A stretch of 64,000 bases of DNA. Source: Anaerolineales bacterium (GTDB taxonomy: Bacteria; Chloroflexota; Anaerolineae; Anaerolineales; Villigracilaceae). Made by a program: the position numbers and the translations under genes. The DNA lies in contig JABARH010000003.1 in the NCBI GenBank assembly GCA_019187665.1, forward strand, positions 62,001-126,000, written 5' to 3'. The notes below the pieces were generated by a model. It was not told where the DNA came from, did no database searches, and saw only the letters and a list, made by a program, of their open reading frames with translations. Below, one piece after another: positions 1 to 7,155 of the stretch. The stretch's first letter is position 1. Each line of letters opens with the position of its first letter.

Positions 1-332
1 ATTTGTTCGTTACGCAGGGCGTAGCCCACCTGCCATAACACAATGTTCTGCCACATCCAGATCATCGTGCCGACCGCCATGTAACCGACATACTCCGTCA
101 AGCCGGTGTTTTGCTGGAAGGTAGCGAGGCCGCTTCCGTCCACGCCCGAGAGGGCGCGGGCGGTGAAGATGTAGCCCAACGGAAAGATGATCGGCCAGAT
201 GAACATCGAAATGATCCAGGATGGATAGCGGATGAAGATCGTCCACTCGCGGCGGATGACTGCCCAGGTGGCGCGCAGCCCGCCCAGCGCGCCGGGTCGT
301 CCCAGCGAGGATGGAACACTCAGTTGACTCAT
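1..332 (-). CDS. ABC-2 type transporter permease, 3' part cut off by window edge
   Basis: Reading frame open from an ATG at 332 to the window edge, about 110 residues seen. It begins MSQLSVPSSLGRPG, then a cytoplasmic stretch (VIRREWTIFIRYPSW) leading into a hydrophobic helix (ISMFIWPIIFPLGYIF) and a second one near the edge. The 'xxRREW..xxRYP' lead-in followed by a first membrane helix is typical of ABC-2 permeases of the NatB/DrrB kind. It starts 10 bases after the ATPase gene stops, on the same strand, so the two should be one operon forming an ATP-driven exporter. Substrate unknown. A good GGAGG ribosome site lies just ahead of the ATG. Confidence 0.8.
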   Translation of the reverse strand, partial: MSQLSVPSSLGRPGALGGLRATWAVIRREWTIFIRYPSWIISMFIWPIIFPLGYIFTARALSGVDGSGLATFQQNTGLTEYVGYMAVGTMIWMWQNIVLWQVGYALRNEQ

Positions 333-342
333 GCTTCCTCCG

Positions 343-1395
343 TTAATCGCGCAAGGCCTTGCCGGTCAGGTGGATGAAGACATCCTCCAGCGACGGCTTG
401 ACAATGTTCATGTTGACGAGGCGCGTGCCGTTGCCGCTGAGCGCCTCAACAATGCGCGGCAGCGCGGCGCGGCTGTTTTGCGCCTGCATGTTCACCTCCC
501 ACAAATCGGCTTCGCCCTGCTGGCGCGTGGTTACCGATTCGATTCCGTCCACGTTTTTGAGGCGGTCAGAGAGGTCTGCGTGCCAGCCGGTCAGTTCGAG
601 GCGGATGACCTCCTTTTGGTCAATGCGGCGCTTGAGTGCGGCGGGGGTGTCGAGCGCAATGACTCTGCCCGCGTCAATGATACCGATGCGGTCGGAGAGT
701 TGGTCAGCCTCTTCCATGTAATGAGTCGTCAGCAAGATGGTATGGCCTTCGGATTTCAGAGAGGCGATCAACTCGCGCAAGTTGCGCGCCGCCTGCGGGT
801 CGAGGCCGAGCGTGGGTTCGTCGAGCAAAAGAATGGGCGGGCGCGACAGCAAGGCCTTCGCGATGGCGACGCGCTGCCGCATGCCGGTCGAATATTTTTC
901 CACGAGTTCGTTGGCGCGCTCTTTCAATTCCATGCGCTCGATCAATTCTCCCACGCGTTTTTTCGCGATGGCGGGCGGGATGTGATAGAGCGCGGCAAAA
1001 TATTCCAGGTTTTCGCGCCCGCTCAATTTCCAATAAATGGAGCGCTCGCCTGCGAGCAGAGTTCCGAGGTTGCGGCGCACTTCATTGGCCTGCTTGACCA
1101 CGTCAAATCCGTTAACCCTCGCCGTGCCGCTGGTCGGTTCGAGCAAAGTGCATAACATGCGGATGGTGGTGGATTTGCCCGCGCCGTTTGGACCCAGCAA
1201 ACCGAAAATTTCGCCGCGCTGGATTTCGAGGTCCACCCCATTGACAGCAGTGAACATGGGCTTCGGCTCTTTCTTGACGAAGAGGCGGAATCCGCGTTTG
1301 CGGGCTGGTTGCTCCTCTTTTGGCTTGTCGCCGGTTCCAGGCCGGGCAGGGAATTGCTTGACCAATTCCCGGGCTTCAATGGCTAAATCAGACAT
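343..1395 (-). CDS. ABC transporter ATP-binding protein, NatA/DrrA-like
   Basis: 350 residues, nucleotide-binding subunit of an ABC-2 exporter. Visible: Walker A GPNGAGKST (about 68-76), signature YSTGMRQR (168-175), Walker B ILLLDEP (188-194), D-loop GLDP, switch His 225 in LLTTHYMEEA, and a C-terminal domain after about residue 250 typical of drug/daunorubicin-type ATPases. Between the first strand (LVKQFPA) and the usual 'AVNGVDLEI' there is a charged insert of about 30 residues (GTGDKPKEEQPARKRGF...), which makes the N-terminus longer than usual. The Q-loop region reads AGERSIYWKLSGREN, as in the subgroup that lacks the usual Gln. Downstream permease follows 10 bases later. Transcribed from a consensus promoter at 1569-1597. 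Confidence 0.93.
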   Translation of the reverse strand: MSDLAIEARELVKQFPARPGTGDKPKEEQPARKRGFRLFVKKEPKPMFTAVNGVDLEIQRGEIFGLLGPNGAGKSTTIRMLCTLLEPTSGTARVNGFDVVKQANEVRRNLGTLLAGERSIYWKLSGRENLEYFAALYHIPPAIAKKRVGELIERMELKERANELVEKYSTGMRQRVAIAKALLSRPPILLLDEPTLGLDPQAARNLRELIASLKSEGHTILLTTHYMEEADQLSDRIGIIDAGRVIALDTPAALKRRIDQKEVIRLELTGWHADLSDRLKNVDGIESVTTRQQGEADLWEVNMQAQNSRAALPRIVEALSGNGTRLVNMNIVKPSLEDVFIHLTGKALRD

Positions 1396-1437
1396 GGGAA
1401 TCTCCTTTGGTTAGAAAATCCGATGAGAATCTAAATC

Positions 1438-1525
1438 TCTTTACCGTACATCTTCACCGCTAAGCCCGCAAAGAAAACCTTTTCAACTTGGCGGCCTTAG
1501 CGTGCTTGGCGGTAAATATCTTTCA
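1438..1525. repeat. Diverged copy of the TCTCTACCGTACAT-bounded repeat
   Basis: The stretch starting CTCTTTACCGTACAT and containing AAGCCCGCAAAGAAAACC and CTTGGCGGCCTTAGCG matches, in reverse orientation, the interior of the element at 28311-28445 and, less well, the one at 36105-36194. It lies inside the probable 5' untranslated leader of the ABC transporter transcript. No gene is seen in it. Confidence 0.6.
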
Positions 1526-1568
1526 TTTGCGGCAGAGAAATCTAAACATCCTTGATGCAACGTTCGAT

Positions 1569-1597
1569 ATTATAAAACAAAACTTAAGTATTGTCAA
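1569..1597 (-). promoter_or_regulatory. Consensus sigma70-type promoter of the ABC exporter operon
   Basis: On the minus strand TTGACA (1597-1592) and TATAAT (1574-1569) are separated by exactly 17 bases; both hexamers are perfect matches to the housekeeping sigma consensus. Transcription would start near 1562, giving a leader of about 165 bases before the ATPase ATG at 1395. Confidence 0.85.
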
Positions 1598-1620
1598 TAT
1601 AATTACAGATATTCCTAAAC

Positions 1621-1648
1621 AAAAACCCCGCTAAAAAGCGGGATTTTT
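1621..1648 (-). terminator. Rho-independent terminator of the 1668-2438 lipoprotein gene
   Basis: CCCGCT/AGCGGG stem with an AAAA loop, flanked by A-runs on one side and T-runs on the other, 20 bases past the minus-strand lipoprotein gene. The symmetrical A and T runs mean it could also work on the other strand. Confidence 0.8.
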
Positions 1649-1667
1649 GAAGTAATCATCAATTATC

Positions 1668-2438
1668 CTAATGAGCAGGCCAGGGGATGGGCACTGGCTG
1701 GGAATAGCCTTCTTTGGTGGTAGTGTACAACAGCGCGCGCGAGGCCTCCGCGCACCCGGCCTGATCTGGAATAACAACCGCAGTTTCCTTGACGGCGAAG
1801 ATGCTGTAGGCGATCTGCCCGCCATAGCAGACCCAGGCCTCAATAAAGTAGGCGCTGTCCAGATACATATCTTTTAACGGGATTGAAACCGAGTCCCATC
1901 TTACCTGAACCTGATCCCCCGCCCTGACGGCCTGAATATTGGCCGGAGGCTGGTAATTCGGCGTGATGGGAAGAATCACCGGAGCAATCGCCAGCGCCGC
2001 AATATCACCCTGCACCTTGAGATTAACCGCATAAATCCAACTGCTCTTCCGTCCGCCCACCTCACGAATCAGGAGCCAATCGCCGGCCGCATTACGGCCA
2101 ATCACCTCGACCGCTTTCCCTGTGCGTAACCCGCCCGGACCGGCGTACTGGACTCCTGGTCCAAAGCGGATGTTGGCGGGAACAGCCACAGTAGCGCTTA
2201 GAATAGTTGTCGGTTCGAAGGCTGGCGGCGCGGGGATTGGCGTCTCGGTGGGAGGCGGGGTCGCGGTTGCGGTATTCGTCGGCAGGGCCAGCGCGGTCTG
2301 GGTGGAAGAGGCGTTGACCGTGCCAAGTGCGGCAGTCATTACCAAATTCATGTCGAGGGTCGGCGCGGGCTGGGCGCCGCCACACGCGGAGAGGAGCGCG
2401 ACGATTAAAAACAATACGGGGATTATGCGGTGTGTCAT
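1668..2438 (-). CDS. Secreted lipoprotein with bacterial SH3-like domain
   Basis: 256 residues. N-terminal signal MTHRIIPVLFLIVALLSAC has a lipobox LSAC with the lipidated Cys at 19, so the protein should be anchored on the outside of the membrane. A Pro/Thr/Ala-rich linker (TATATPPPTETPIPAPPA) follows, then an SH3_3-like segment at about 80-125 (ANIRFGPGVQYAGPGGL, GDWLLIRE). The C-terminal 110 residues are an unrecognised beta-rich domain (VQVRWDSVSIPLKD). The neighbour at 2595-3377 has the same plan and is a paralogue. SH3_3 modules commonly bind cell-wall or glycan ligands, but the ligand here is not known. Confidence 0.8.
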   Translation of the reverse strand: MTHRIIPVLFLIVALLSACGGAQPAPTLDMNLVMTAALGTVNASSTQTALALPTNTATATPPPTETPIPAPPAFEPTTILSATVAVPANIRFGPGVQYAGPGGLRTGKAVEVIGRNAAGDWLLIREVGGRKSSWIYAVNLKVQGDIAALAIAPVILPITPNYQPPANIQAVRAGDQVQVRWDSVSIPLKDMYLDSAYFIEAWVCYGGQIAYSIFAVKETAVVIPDQAGCAEASRALLYTTTKEGYSQPVPIPWPAH

Positions 2439-2460
2439 GTTTATCCTTTTGTTTTCACCA

Positions 2461-2591
2461 GGGCTTACGCAAAACCTTGCGCAGGGCGCGCCGAAGGTCT
2501 AACGCGCCTGCCGGCGTTACGCCTGCCTGATTTGCCTGGCAAATCACGGGCGGCGCCAGGGGAGAACGCCAATTATGCGTAAGTCCTGTTC
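2461..2591. repeat. 131-bp dispersed MITE-like repeat, copy A
   Basis: Nearly identical to 43398-43530 over its whole length, including the shared core GGTCTAACGCGCCTG and GATTTGCCTGGCAAATC. Its end GCGTAAGTCCTGTTC is the reverse complement of the start of the other copy (GAACAGGACTTATGC), so the full element has terminal inverted repeats. It occupies the gap between two lipoprotein genes and encodes nothing evident. Confidence 0.85.
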
Positions 2592-2594
2592 ACT

Positions 2595-3377
2595 TTATTT
2601 CGGCGGCGAGGGGGGCCACGGAATCACAGTCGGACCCGCAAAGCCGTGCTTTTCCTGCACATACACATTTCCATGCGAAGGCATTGCGCAACCCGGCTCG
2701 TCCACAAACGAGATCGAGGTGTCGTTCGTCGCCAACGGATCGAAGATCACCTGCCCCGCCTCACAGCGCCAGACCTCGACAATGTAATGCAGCATCGAAT
2801 CATCCTCCTCGTCCCCGGCGCGCAGTGGAATATCGAGCCACGCAACGGTGACTGTATTTCCACTGCGCGTTGCGCTCAATATAACAGTCGCGGAATAATA
2901 CGGCGAACGGGGCAAAGGCGCGCCATCGGGATACACAACCGGCAATTGACGGAAGTTGCCCTCGATCTCGATGAACTTTACATTCACCCAGCACGGATTC
3001 TTTCCCTCCACCCAGACCCAATTATTTCCGCCCGTCTGCCCGACCAGCGCGATCTGCGCGCCCTTGCGAAGCCCATAGAGAAATAGGTACTCAGAACCGG
3101 GTCCGTAACGGCAGCTCAACAAATCCGCAACGACCACGGCATTGAGTTTTTCGACAAGCGGGGCGCTTGTCGCCGTTGCGGGTGGGGGCGGCGTTGAAGT
3201 CTCTGTTGGCGATGGCGTATCCGACGGAAGAGGCGCCGCCGTTTCTGTCGGCACAGAGGTTGGCGTGTCAATGGGGATTGGAGCCTCCGTTGAATCGGAA
3301 ACCACCTCAGCAGGCTGGGGCGAACACCCAATGATGAGCAGGCAGGTCAACAATACAGGAAGTGAGAATCGAAACAT
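2595..3377 (-). CDS. Secreted lipoprotein with bacterial SH3-like domain (paralogue of 1668-2438)
   Basis: 260 residues with signal MFRFSLPVLLTCLLIIGC, lipobox LIIGC and lipidated Cys 18. A long Pro/Thr/Ser-rich linker (about 25-75) is followed by an SH3-like segment (LSCRYGPGSEYLFLYGL, NNWVWVEGKNPCWVNV) and a C-terminal domain carrying VTVAWLDIPL, matching VQVRWDSVSIPL in the neighbouring paralogue. The pair arose by duplication and has diverged a lot. Two extra Cys in and after the SH3 part could form a disulfide. Function beyond cell-surface binding is not known. It starts 8 bases after the next gene on this strand ends (3385), so these genes are likely cotranscribed. Confidence 0.78.
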   Translation of the reverse strand: MFRFSLPVLLTCLLIIGCSPQPAEVVSDSTEAPIPIDTPTSVPTETAAPLPSDTPSPTETSTPPPPATATSAPLVEKLNAVVVADLLSCRYGPGSEYLFLYGLRKGAQIALVGQTGGNNWVWVEGKNPCWVNVKFIEIEGNFRQLPVVYPDGAPLPRSPYYSATVILSATRSGNTVTVAWLDIPLRAGDEEDDSMLHYIVEVWRCEAGQVIFDPLATNDTSISFVDEPGCAMPSHGNVYVQEKHGFAGPTVIPWPPSPPK

Positions 3378-3384
3378 ACGAAAA

Positions 3385-3687
3385 TTATAGCCTCACTCTC
3401 CGAACCAGATATCCTGCCCCACAAAAATCCCAGTCCGCGGCATTCTGCGGGACGTAGTAGCGGAGAACGAAGTAGCCGAGTTTTGCCTCCCAATCGGCGG
3501 GACTGAGCCGCGCCGCGATCCATTCGCCGCTTAACTTAATCCCCGCGCATTTATGGCTGAGGGGACGCAGACCAAAGCTACCATCCACCGCGCCGAACAG
3601 ATTCAAAAAGAACGGCTGAAGCTGGGTCAGCGCGAAGAATAAGAGGGTGGCGACGATGGGCAGAATGAATTTAGAGCGAGGAAGCAT
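3385..3687 (-). CDS. Small membrane-anchored hypothetical protein
   Basis: 100 residues. One N-terminal membrane helix (residues about 7-31, FILPIVATLLFFALTQLQPF) followed by an outside domain of about 65 residues with two Cys (HKCAG, WDFCGAG). No family recognised. It sits 9 bases after the M24 peptidase stop and 7 before the SH3 lipoprotein start, so it is in the same minus-strand run. The evidence for it being real is the tight spacing and the clear membrane helix. Confidence 0.6.
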   Translation of the reverse strand: MLPRSKFILPIVATLLFFALTQLQPFFLNLFGAVDGSFGLRPLSHKCAGIKLSGEWIAARLSPADWEAKLGYFVLRYYVPQNAADWDFCGAGYLVRRVRL

Positions 3688-3696
3688 GGGAAGATA

Positions 3697-4884
3697 CTAT
3701 TGCAACAATTTCAACTCTGTTTGCGGCTCGGTGAAATATTCCGCGCCGTTCTCCGTCATCGTCACATCCTCCTCCAGACCCATACATCCATAACCGGGCA
3801 CCATGACGTGCGGCTCGATGGTGTAAACCTGACCAGGCTCCAGTCTTTGATTCGGCGAATCGCCGTATTTCTCCCACAACGGGCCGAGCAACGCGCCGCC
3901 ATCGTGCGCCACGCGGCCCAATTGATGACCGAGCGCGTGCATGAATTCGGGATATCCCGAATCGATCACGACCTCGCGCGAGATCGTATCAATCGCATTG
4001 CCGGTTACGCCCACCCGCATCGCCTCGCGGGATTGTTCGATGGCGGCGCGAATCACATCGAACCCGCGTTGAACCTCGACCGGCGGCTCCGTCTCGCCTT
4101 CGCGCAAAACATAACCCACGCGTTGAATGTCGGAGCAATACCCTTCATATTTCACGCCGAAGTCAATGTGGATCAGATGCCCGCGCTCGATCCTGATATT
4201 CGTCGGTCCGCTGTGGCCGACAGGCGAACTGGGGCCCGAATTCACGGCGGGGCAATTCTCCGCGCTCCACGCAAGCCCAACGCCGTATTCCTTTGCGAGA
4301 CGGTGCATGAACTCGCCCACTTCGATCTCGGTCATACCGATTCTGATAAAGTCGAATGTCTTCCTGTAAATTTCATCCGTGATCTCGACAGCCCTGCGGA
4401 TGCGCGTCAGCTCGGTCGGGGTCTTGCGCCCGCGCAGGGCGGAAACGATTTCCTCCGCACTGACGATCCGCCCGCCGTACGGCGTTCCGTCGAGGTACCC
4501 GCGCAGTATCTCGTACATGGCGTGAGTCAAACCGTCGGCGTGTACATTATTACGGGATGTATTGACAGCGATCTGCCTGGGGTCGAGGCGGGCGAGAGTC
4601 TCGCACAGGAGACTCCGCAGCGATTTGTCGTATCCCAAAATTTCATCGAAGACGCCCAGTCGCTCCAGCGCCTCTTTTTCAAGATTGCCGATCAGCGCGA
4701 TTTTTCCGCCCTGGCGCGTGAAGATCAGGGCCGATTCCCAGGTCAGATCGTTTGCCCCGACGAGAAAATCCAGCGCGGGGTCGCGCACGCCCGAGGTCTC
4801 GCGGACGAAGGTCAGCCAGAGGTCAATCTCTTTTTCCTTCAGGATCTCAATCGCCTGGTTTGTTTTTTCAAGCAGGAGGTTCAT
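3697..4884 (-). CDS. M24-family metallopeptidase (Xaa-Pro aminopeptidase/dipeptidase type)
   Basis: 395 residues. Two-domain layout: N-terminal creatinase-like domain (1-150) and a pita-bread catalytic domain (about 155-395). Dinuclear metal ligands expected for M24 are in place: D241 (HIDFGVKYEGYCSD), D252, H320 (HALGHQLGRVAHD), E357 (TIEPH) and E372 (GLEEDV). The length fits PepQ/PepP-like enzymes, which remove an N-terminal residue next to proline. Cytoplasmic; no signal peptide. AAGGA lies ahead of the ATG. It is divergent from the TetR gene with a 99-base spacer holding both promoters. The exact substrate cannot be read from sequence. Confidence 0.9.
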   Translation of the reverse strand: MNLLLEKTNQAIEILKEKEIDLWLTFVRETSGVRDPALDFLVGANDLTWESALIFTRQGGKIALIGNLEKEALERLGVFDEILGYDKSLRSLLCETLARLDPRQIAVNTSRNNVHADGLTHAMYEILRGYLDGTPYGGRIVSAEEIVSALRGRKTPTELTRIRRAVEITDEIYRKTFDFIRIGMTEIEVGEFMHRLAKEYGVGLAWSAENCPAVNSGPSSPVGHSGPTNIRIERGHLIHIDFGVKYEGYCSDIQRVGYVLREGETEPPVEVQRGFDVIRAAIEQSREAMRVGVTGNAIDTISREVVIDSGYPEFMHALGHQLGRVAHDGGALLGPLWEKYGDSPNQRLEPGQVYTIEPHVMVPGYGCMGLEEDVTMTENGAEYFTEPQTELKLLQ

Positions 4885-4911
4885 GGGGTATCCTTGTAAT
4901 GAATTGCTGGA

Positions 4912-4917
4912 ATTTTA
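4912..4917 (-). promoter_or_regulatory. Possible extended -10 for the M24 peptidase run
   Basis: On the minus strand TGGTAAAAT has the TGn extension next to a TAAAAT hexamer, 28 bases before the peptidase ATG. No clear -35. It sits back to back with the TetR promoter at 4921-4948. Confidence 0.4.
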
Positions 4918-4920
4918 CCA

Positions 4921-4948
4921 TTGACAAATTTCCCCGTCGCAGTAAAAT
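4921..4948 (+). promoter_or_regulatory. Promoter of the TetR gene
   Basis: TTGACA at 4921-4926 and TAAAAT at 4943-4948 with a 16-base spacer. Transcription would begin near 4955, inside the palindrome listed next. Confidence 0.7.
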
Positions 4949-4954
4949 AAAAAC

Positions 4955-4966
4955 GAACGTACGTTC
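4955..4966. promoter_or_regulatory. Palindromic operator, probably bound by the TetR protein
   Basis: GAACGTACGTTC is a perfect 12-base palindrome at the predicted transcription start of the TetR gene, where a bound repressor would block initiation. TetR proteins usually bind palindromes of about this size next to their own gene. Confidence 0.7.
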
Positions 4967-4983
4967 ATTTCCACGAGGAAGCC

Positions 4984-5601
4984 ATGCCCCCAAAGCCAAA
5001 AGACTCCCCCACCAAAGGCCAAACCACCCGCCTGGCCATCGAAGATGCCGCGATCGAATTGTTCATGGAACAGGGCTACCACGCCACCTCCATGCGCCAG
5101 ATCGCCGAACGCGCGGAACTGGCGCTGGGCGGAATCTACAATCACTTCGCCAGCAAGGACGAAATCTTCGAAGCCATCATCGTAGACAAGCACCCGTACA
5201 AACGCATCCTCCCGCTAGTGATCGAGGCAAAAGGCGAAACGGCGGAGGAATTTTTGCGCGAGGCGTTCAAGATCGCCCTTGCCGAGCTCAACAAAGAGCC
5301 TATTTTTATGAAAATCATGTTGATCGAGTTGGTGGAGTTCAATGGCAAACATGGAGCGGCCATGCTGAAAGAAATCGCCCCCAGGGTCCTGCCTGTATTC
5401 GAAAAAATTCTCAAAGTCCGCAAAGGATTGCGCATTTCCAACCCCGCGCTCTTTCTGCGTTCATTCTTCGGGATGATCGTCGCGTATTTCATCACAGAGA
5501 TGATCACCGCCAATTCAATCATCAGCAAGCTTATGCCCAGGGACGCGGCAGACGCATACATTGACTTGTATTTGCATGGGGTACTGAAATCTGCGGCGTA
5601 G
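4984..5601 (+). CDS. TetR/AcrR-family transcriptional regulator
   Basis: 205 residues. N-terminal DNA-binding domain: RLAIEDAAIELFMEQGYHA (about 16-34) then the helix-turn-helix TSMRQIAERAELALGGIYNHF (35-55), an almost canonical TetR pattern ending with YNHFASKDEIF. The C-terminal alpha-helical ligand-binding domain (70-205) is divergent as usual. A GAGGA site lies 6 bases before the ATG. It precedes an exporter gene set (permease, HlyD, two ATPases) on the same strand, separated by a repeat tract, so it most likely controls that exporter and itself through the GAACGTACGTTC operator. Ligand unknown. Confidence 0.92.
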   Translation: MPPKPKDSPTKGQTTRLAIEDAAIELFMEQGYHATSMRQIAERAELALGGIYNHFASKDEIFEAIIVDKHPYKRILPLVIEAKGETAEEFLREAFKIALAELNKEPIFMKIMLIELVEFNGKHGAAMLKEIAPRVLPVFEKILKVRKGLRISNPALFLRSFFGMIVAYFITEMITANSIISKLMPRDAADAYIDLYLHGVLKSAA

Positions 5602-5611
5602 AGAGATGCGG

Positions 5612-5779
5612 ACAGGTAGGTACACACGTAGACACGTACACACGTACACACGTACACACGTAGACAGGTAGACACGTAGACAGGTAGACACGTAGACAGG
5701 TAGACACGTACACACGTACACACGTACACACGTAGACAGGTAGACACGTAGACAGGTAGACAGGTACATAGGTACATAC
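5612..5779. repeat. Degenerate octamer tandem tract (ACACGTAC/ACAGGTAG)
   Basis: About 21 tandem 8-base units of the form ACA(C/G)GTA(C/G) run from just after the TetR stop. Long open frames through it encode VYVSTCLRVY-like repeats on the minus strand, which is an artefact of an 8-base unit read as codons. The same unit returns at five other places in the window. Confidence 0.95.
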
Positions 5780-5807
5780 AATTGACCTGTTGCACAAGTC
5801 AACCAAT

Positions 5808-5857
5808 AACTTGTAACCCGTAACTTGTAACTTGTAACTTGTAACTTGTAACTTGTA
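5808..5857. repeat. Heptamer tandem tract (AACTTGT)
   Basis: Seven units of AACTTGT, one changed to AACCCGT, directly after the octamer tract and 27 bases before the permease ATG. Together the two tracts fill nearly the whole gap between the TetR gene and the exporter. Confidence 0.95.
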
Positions 5858-5884
5858 TCCCGTCTTCCACCCATCGGAGCCGCC

Positions 5885-7012
5885 ATGAACAGCCGACTGC
5901 TCTCCATCATCCGCAAGGAATTCATCCAGATCTTCCGCGACACGCGCACGCTGGTGATGATCCTCGTCATCCCGATCATGCAGTTATTCCTGCTTGGGTA
6001 TTCCGCCACCAGCGACGTGCGCAACATCCCGCTGGCAGTCCTCGACCAGAGCCGCAGTCCCGAATCGCGCGCCCTGCTCAATTCCTATCGCGCCGCAGAT
6101 TATTTCCGCATTGCCTACGATGTTCAATCCGAGGCGGAGATCGAGCGTTTGATCGCGCGCGGCGACGCGCGCGCCGCCGTCATCATCCCGCCCGATTACG
6201 CCGAGTGCCTCGCCGAGGGAAACGCGCAGGTCGCGTTCATCCTCGACGGCTCCGACCCGACCAGCGCCTCCACCGCCCTCTCCGCCGCGCAGTTGATCAG
6301 CCAGGCGCACGCCGTCAATCTCCTGTCGGAAAATTTCGCGCGCACAGGCATGAACCTGCGCGTTCAACAACCCGTCAGCGTGCATACCACCGTCTGGTAC
6401 AACCCCGACATGGTCAGCGCGCACTTTATGATCCCAGGCGTGATCGGGATGATCCTCTACGCCATCGCCGCCATCCTGACCGCCACCTCCGTCGTGCGCG
6501 AACGCGAGCGCGGCACCATCGAGCAATTAATCGTCACGCCGATTCGCTCGTGGGAATTGATCGTCGGCAAGCTCATGCCCTACGTCATTCTCGGTTTCTT
6601 CAACATCATCGAAGTCCTCGCCGTCGGTCACTGGTGGTTCGGGATGCCCATCCGCGGCGACCTTGGACTGATCATGCTCTCATCGGGCATCTTCCTCGTC
6701 ACAGGCTTGGGCATGGGCTTGTTCGCCTCCACCATCGCCAACACGCAACAGGAAGCCATGCTCACGGTCTGGATGACTCTCCTGCCGAGCATTTTCCTTT
6801 CAGGCTTTTTCTTTCCGCTCGAAGCCATGCCGAAAATTTTGCAGTGGTTTTCCTATCTCATGCCGCTGCGCTATTACCTCTTCATCATCCGTTCACTGCT
6901 CCTCAAAGGAGTCGGACTCGCCGATATTCAATTCTCATTCATCTTGATGACGCTCTTCGCGATCGGAATCATGGCCGCCGCCGCAATGCGTTTCCGCAAA
7001 CGGTTGGATTGA
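5885..7012 (+). CDS. ABC-2 type transporter permease (YbhS/YbhR-like)
   Basis: 375 residues. One N-terminal membrane helix after the cytoplasmic start (KEFIQIFRDTRTLVMILVIPIMQLFLLGY), a large extracellular domain (about 45-170) and a C-terminal bundle of five helices, with the conserved RERERGTIEQLIVTPI loop between helices 2 and 3. This is the standard layout of ABC-2 permeases that work with HlyD-type adaptor proteins (YbhSR, YhhJ). Only one permease is present in the operon, so it may form a homodimer or a second one lies elsewhere. Next come a HlyD protein and two ATPases. The start follows GGAG at 6-9 bases. Confidence 0.92.
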   Translation: MNSRLLSIIRKEFIQIFRDTRTLVMILVIPIMQLFLLGYSATSDVRNIPLAVLDQSRSPESRALLNSYRAADYFRIAYDVQSEAEIERLIARGDARAAVIIPPDYAECLAEGNAQVAFILDGSDPTSASTALSAAQLISQAHAVNLLSENFARTGMNLRVQQPVSVHTTVWYNPDMVSAHFMIPGVIGMILYAIAAILTATSVVRERERGTIEQLIVTPIRSWELIVGKLMPYVILGFFNIIEVLAVGHWWFGMPIRGDLGLIMLSSGIFLVTGLGMGLFASTIANTQQEAMLTVWMTLLPSIFLSGFFFPLEAMPKILQWFSYLMPLRYYLFIIRSLLLKGVGLADIQFSFILMTLFAIGIMAAAAMRFRKRLD

Positions 7013-7039
7013 CGCATTGCCCGACGCCGCGCGTTGCCC

Positions 7040-7055
7040 GACGCTAGAGAGCGTC
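7040..7055 (-). repeat. TCTCTA-loop hairpin (REP-like), copy 1
   Basis: GACGC-TAGAGA-GCGTC: a 5-bp perfect stem around TAGAGA. Read on the minus strand it is GTAGGAGACGC-TCTCTA-GCGTC with GTAG at the 5' foot. Pairs with copy 2 in opposite orientation. Confidence 0.85.
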
Positions 7056-7103
7056 TCCTACGCCTCGCGTACCCTGCGCCTTGCGTAATTTACGCCTCGC
7101 GTA

Positions 7104-7125
7104 GCGGACGTTCTCTAACGTCCGC
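7104..7125 (+). repeat. TCTCTA-loop hairpin (REP-like), copy 2
   Basis: Perfect 8-bp stem GCGGACGT/ACGTCCGC around TCTCTA, preceded by GCGTA; the GTAG overlaps the foot. With copy 1 it makes an inverted pair 49 bases apart in the permease-HlyD gap. Confidence 0.88.
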
Positions 7126-7155
7126 CTTTATAAAGAAAACACCAAGGAGATTTCT

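Noticed and set aside
2461..2591. Insertion sequence
   Set aside because: Too short to encode a transposase; kept as a MITE-like repeat.
3700..4899. 399-codon plus-strand open frame opposite the M24 peptidase
   Set aside because: Antisense shadow of a gene with clear catalytic motifs; no recognisable domain in the plus frame.
5612..5779. CRISPR array
   Set aside because: Units are 8 bases with no spacers, and there are no cas genes nearby.
5142..5806. Long minus-strand open frames with VYVSTCLRVYVCTC repeats
   Set aside because: They are translations of the 8-base repeat (24 bases equals 8 codons) and have no start signals or non-repeat domain.
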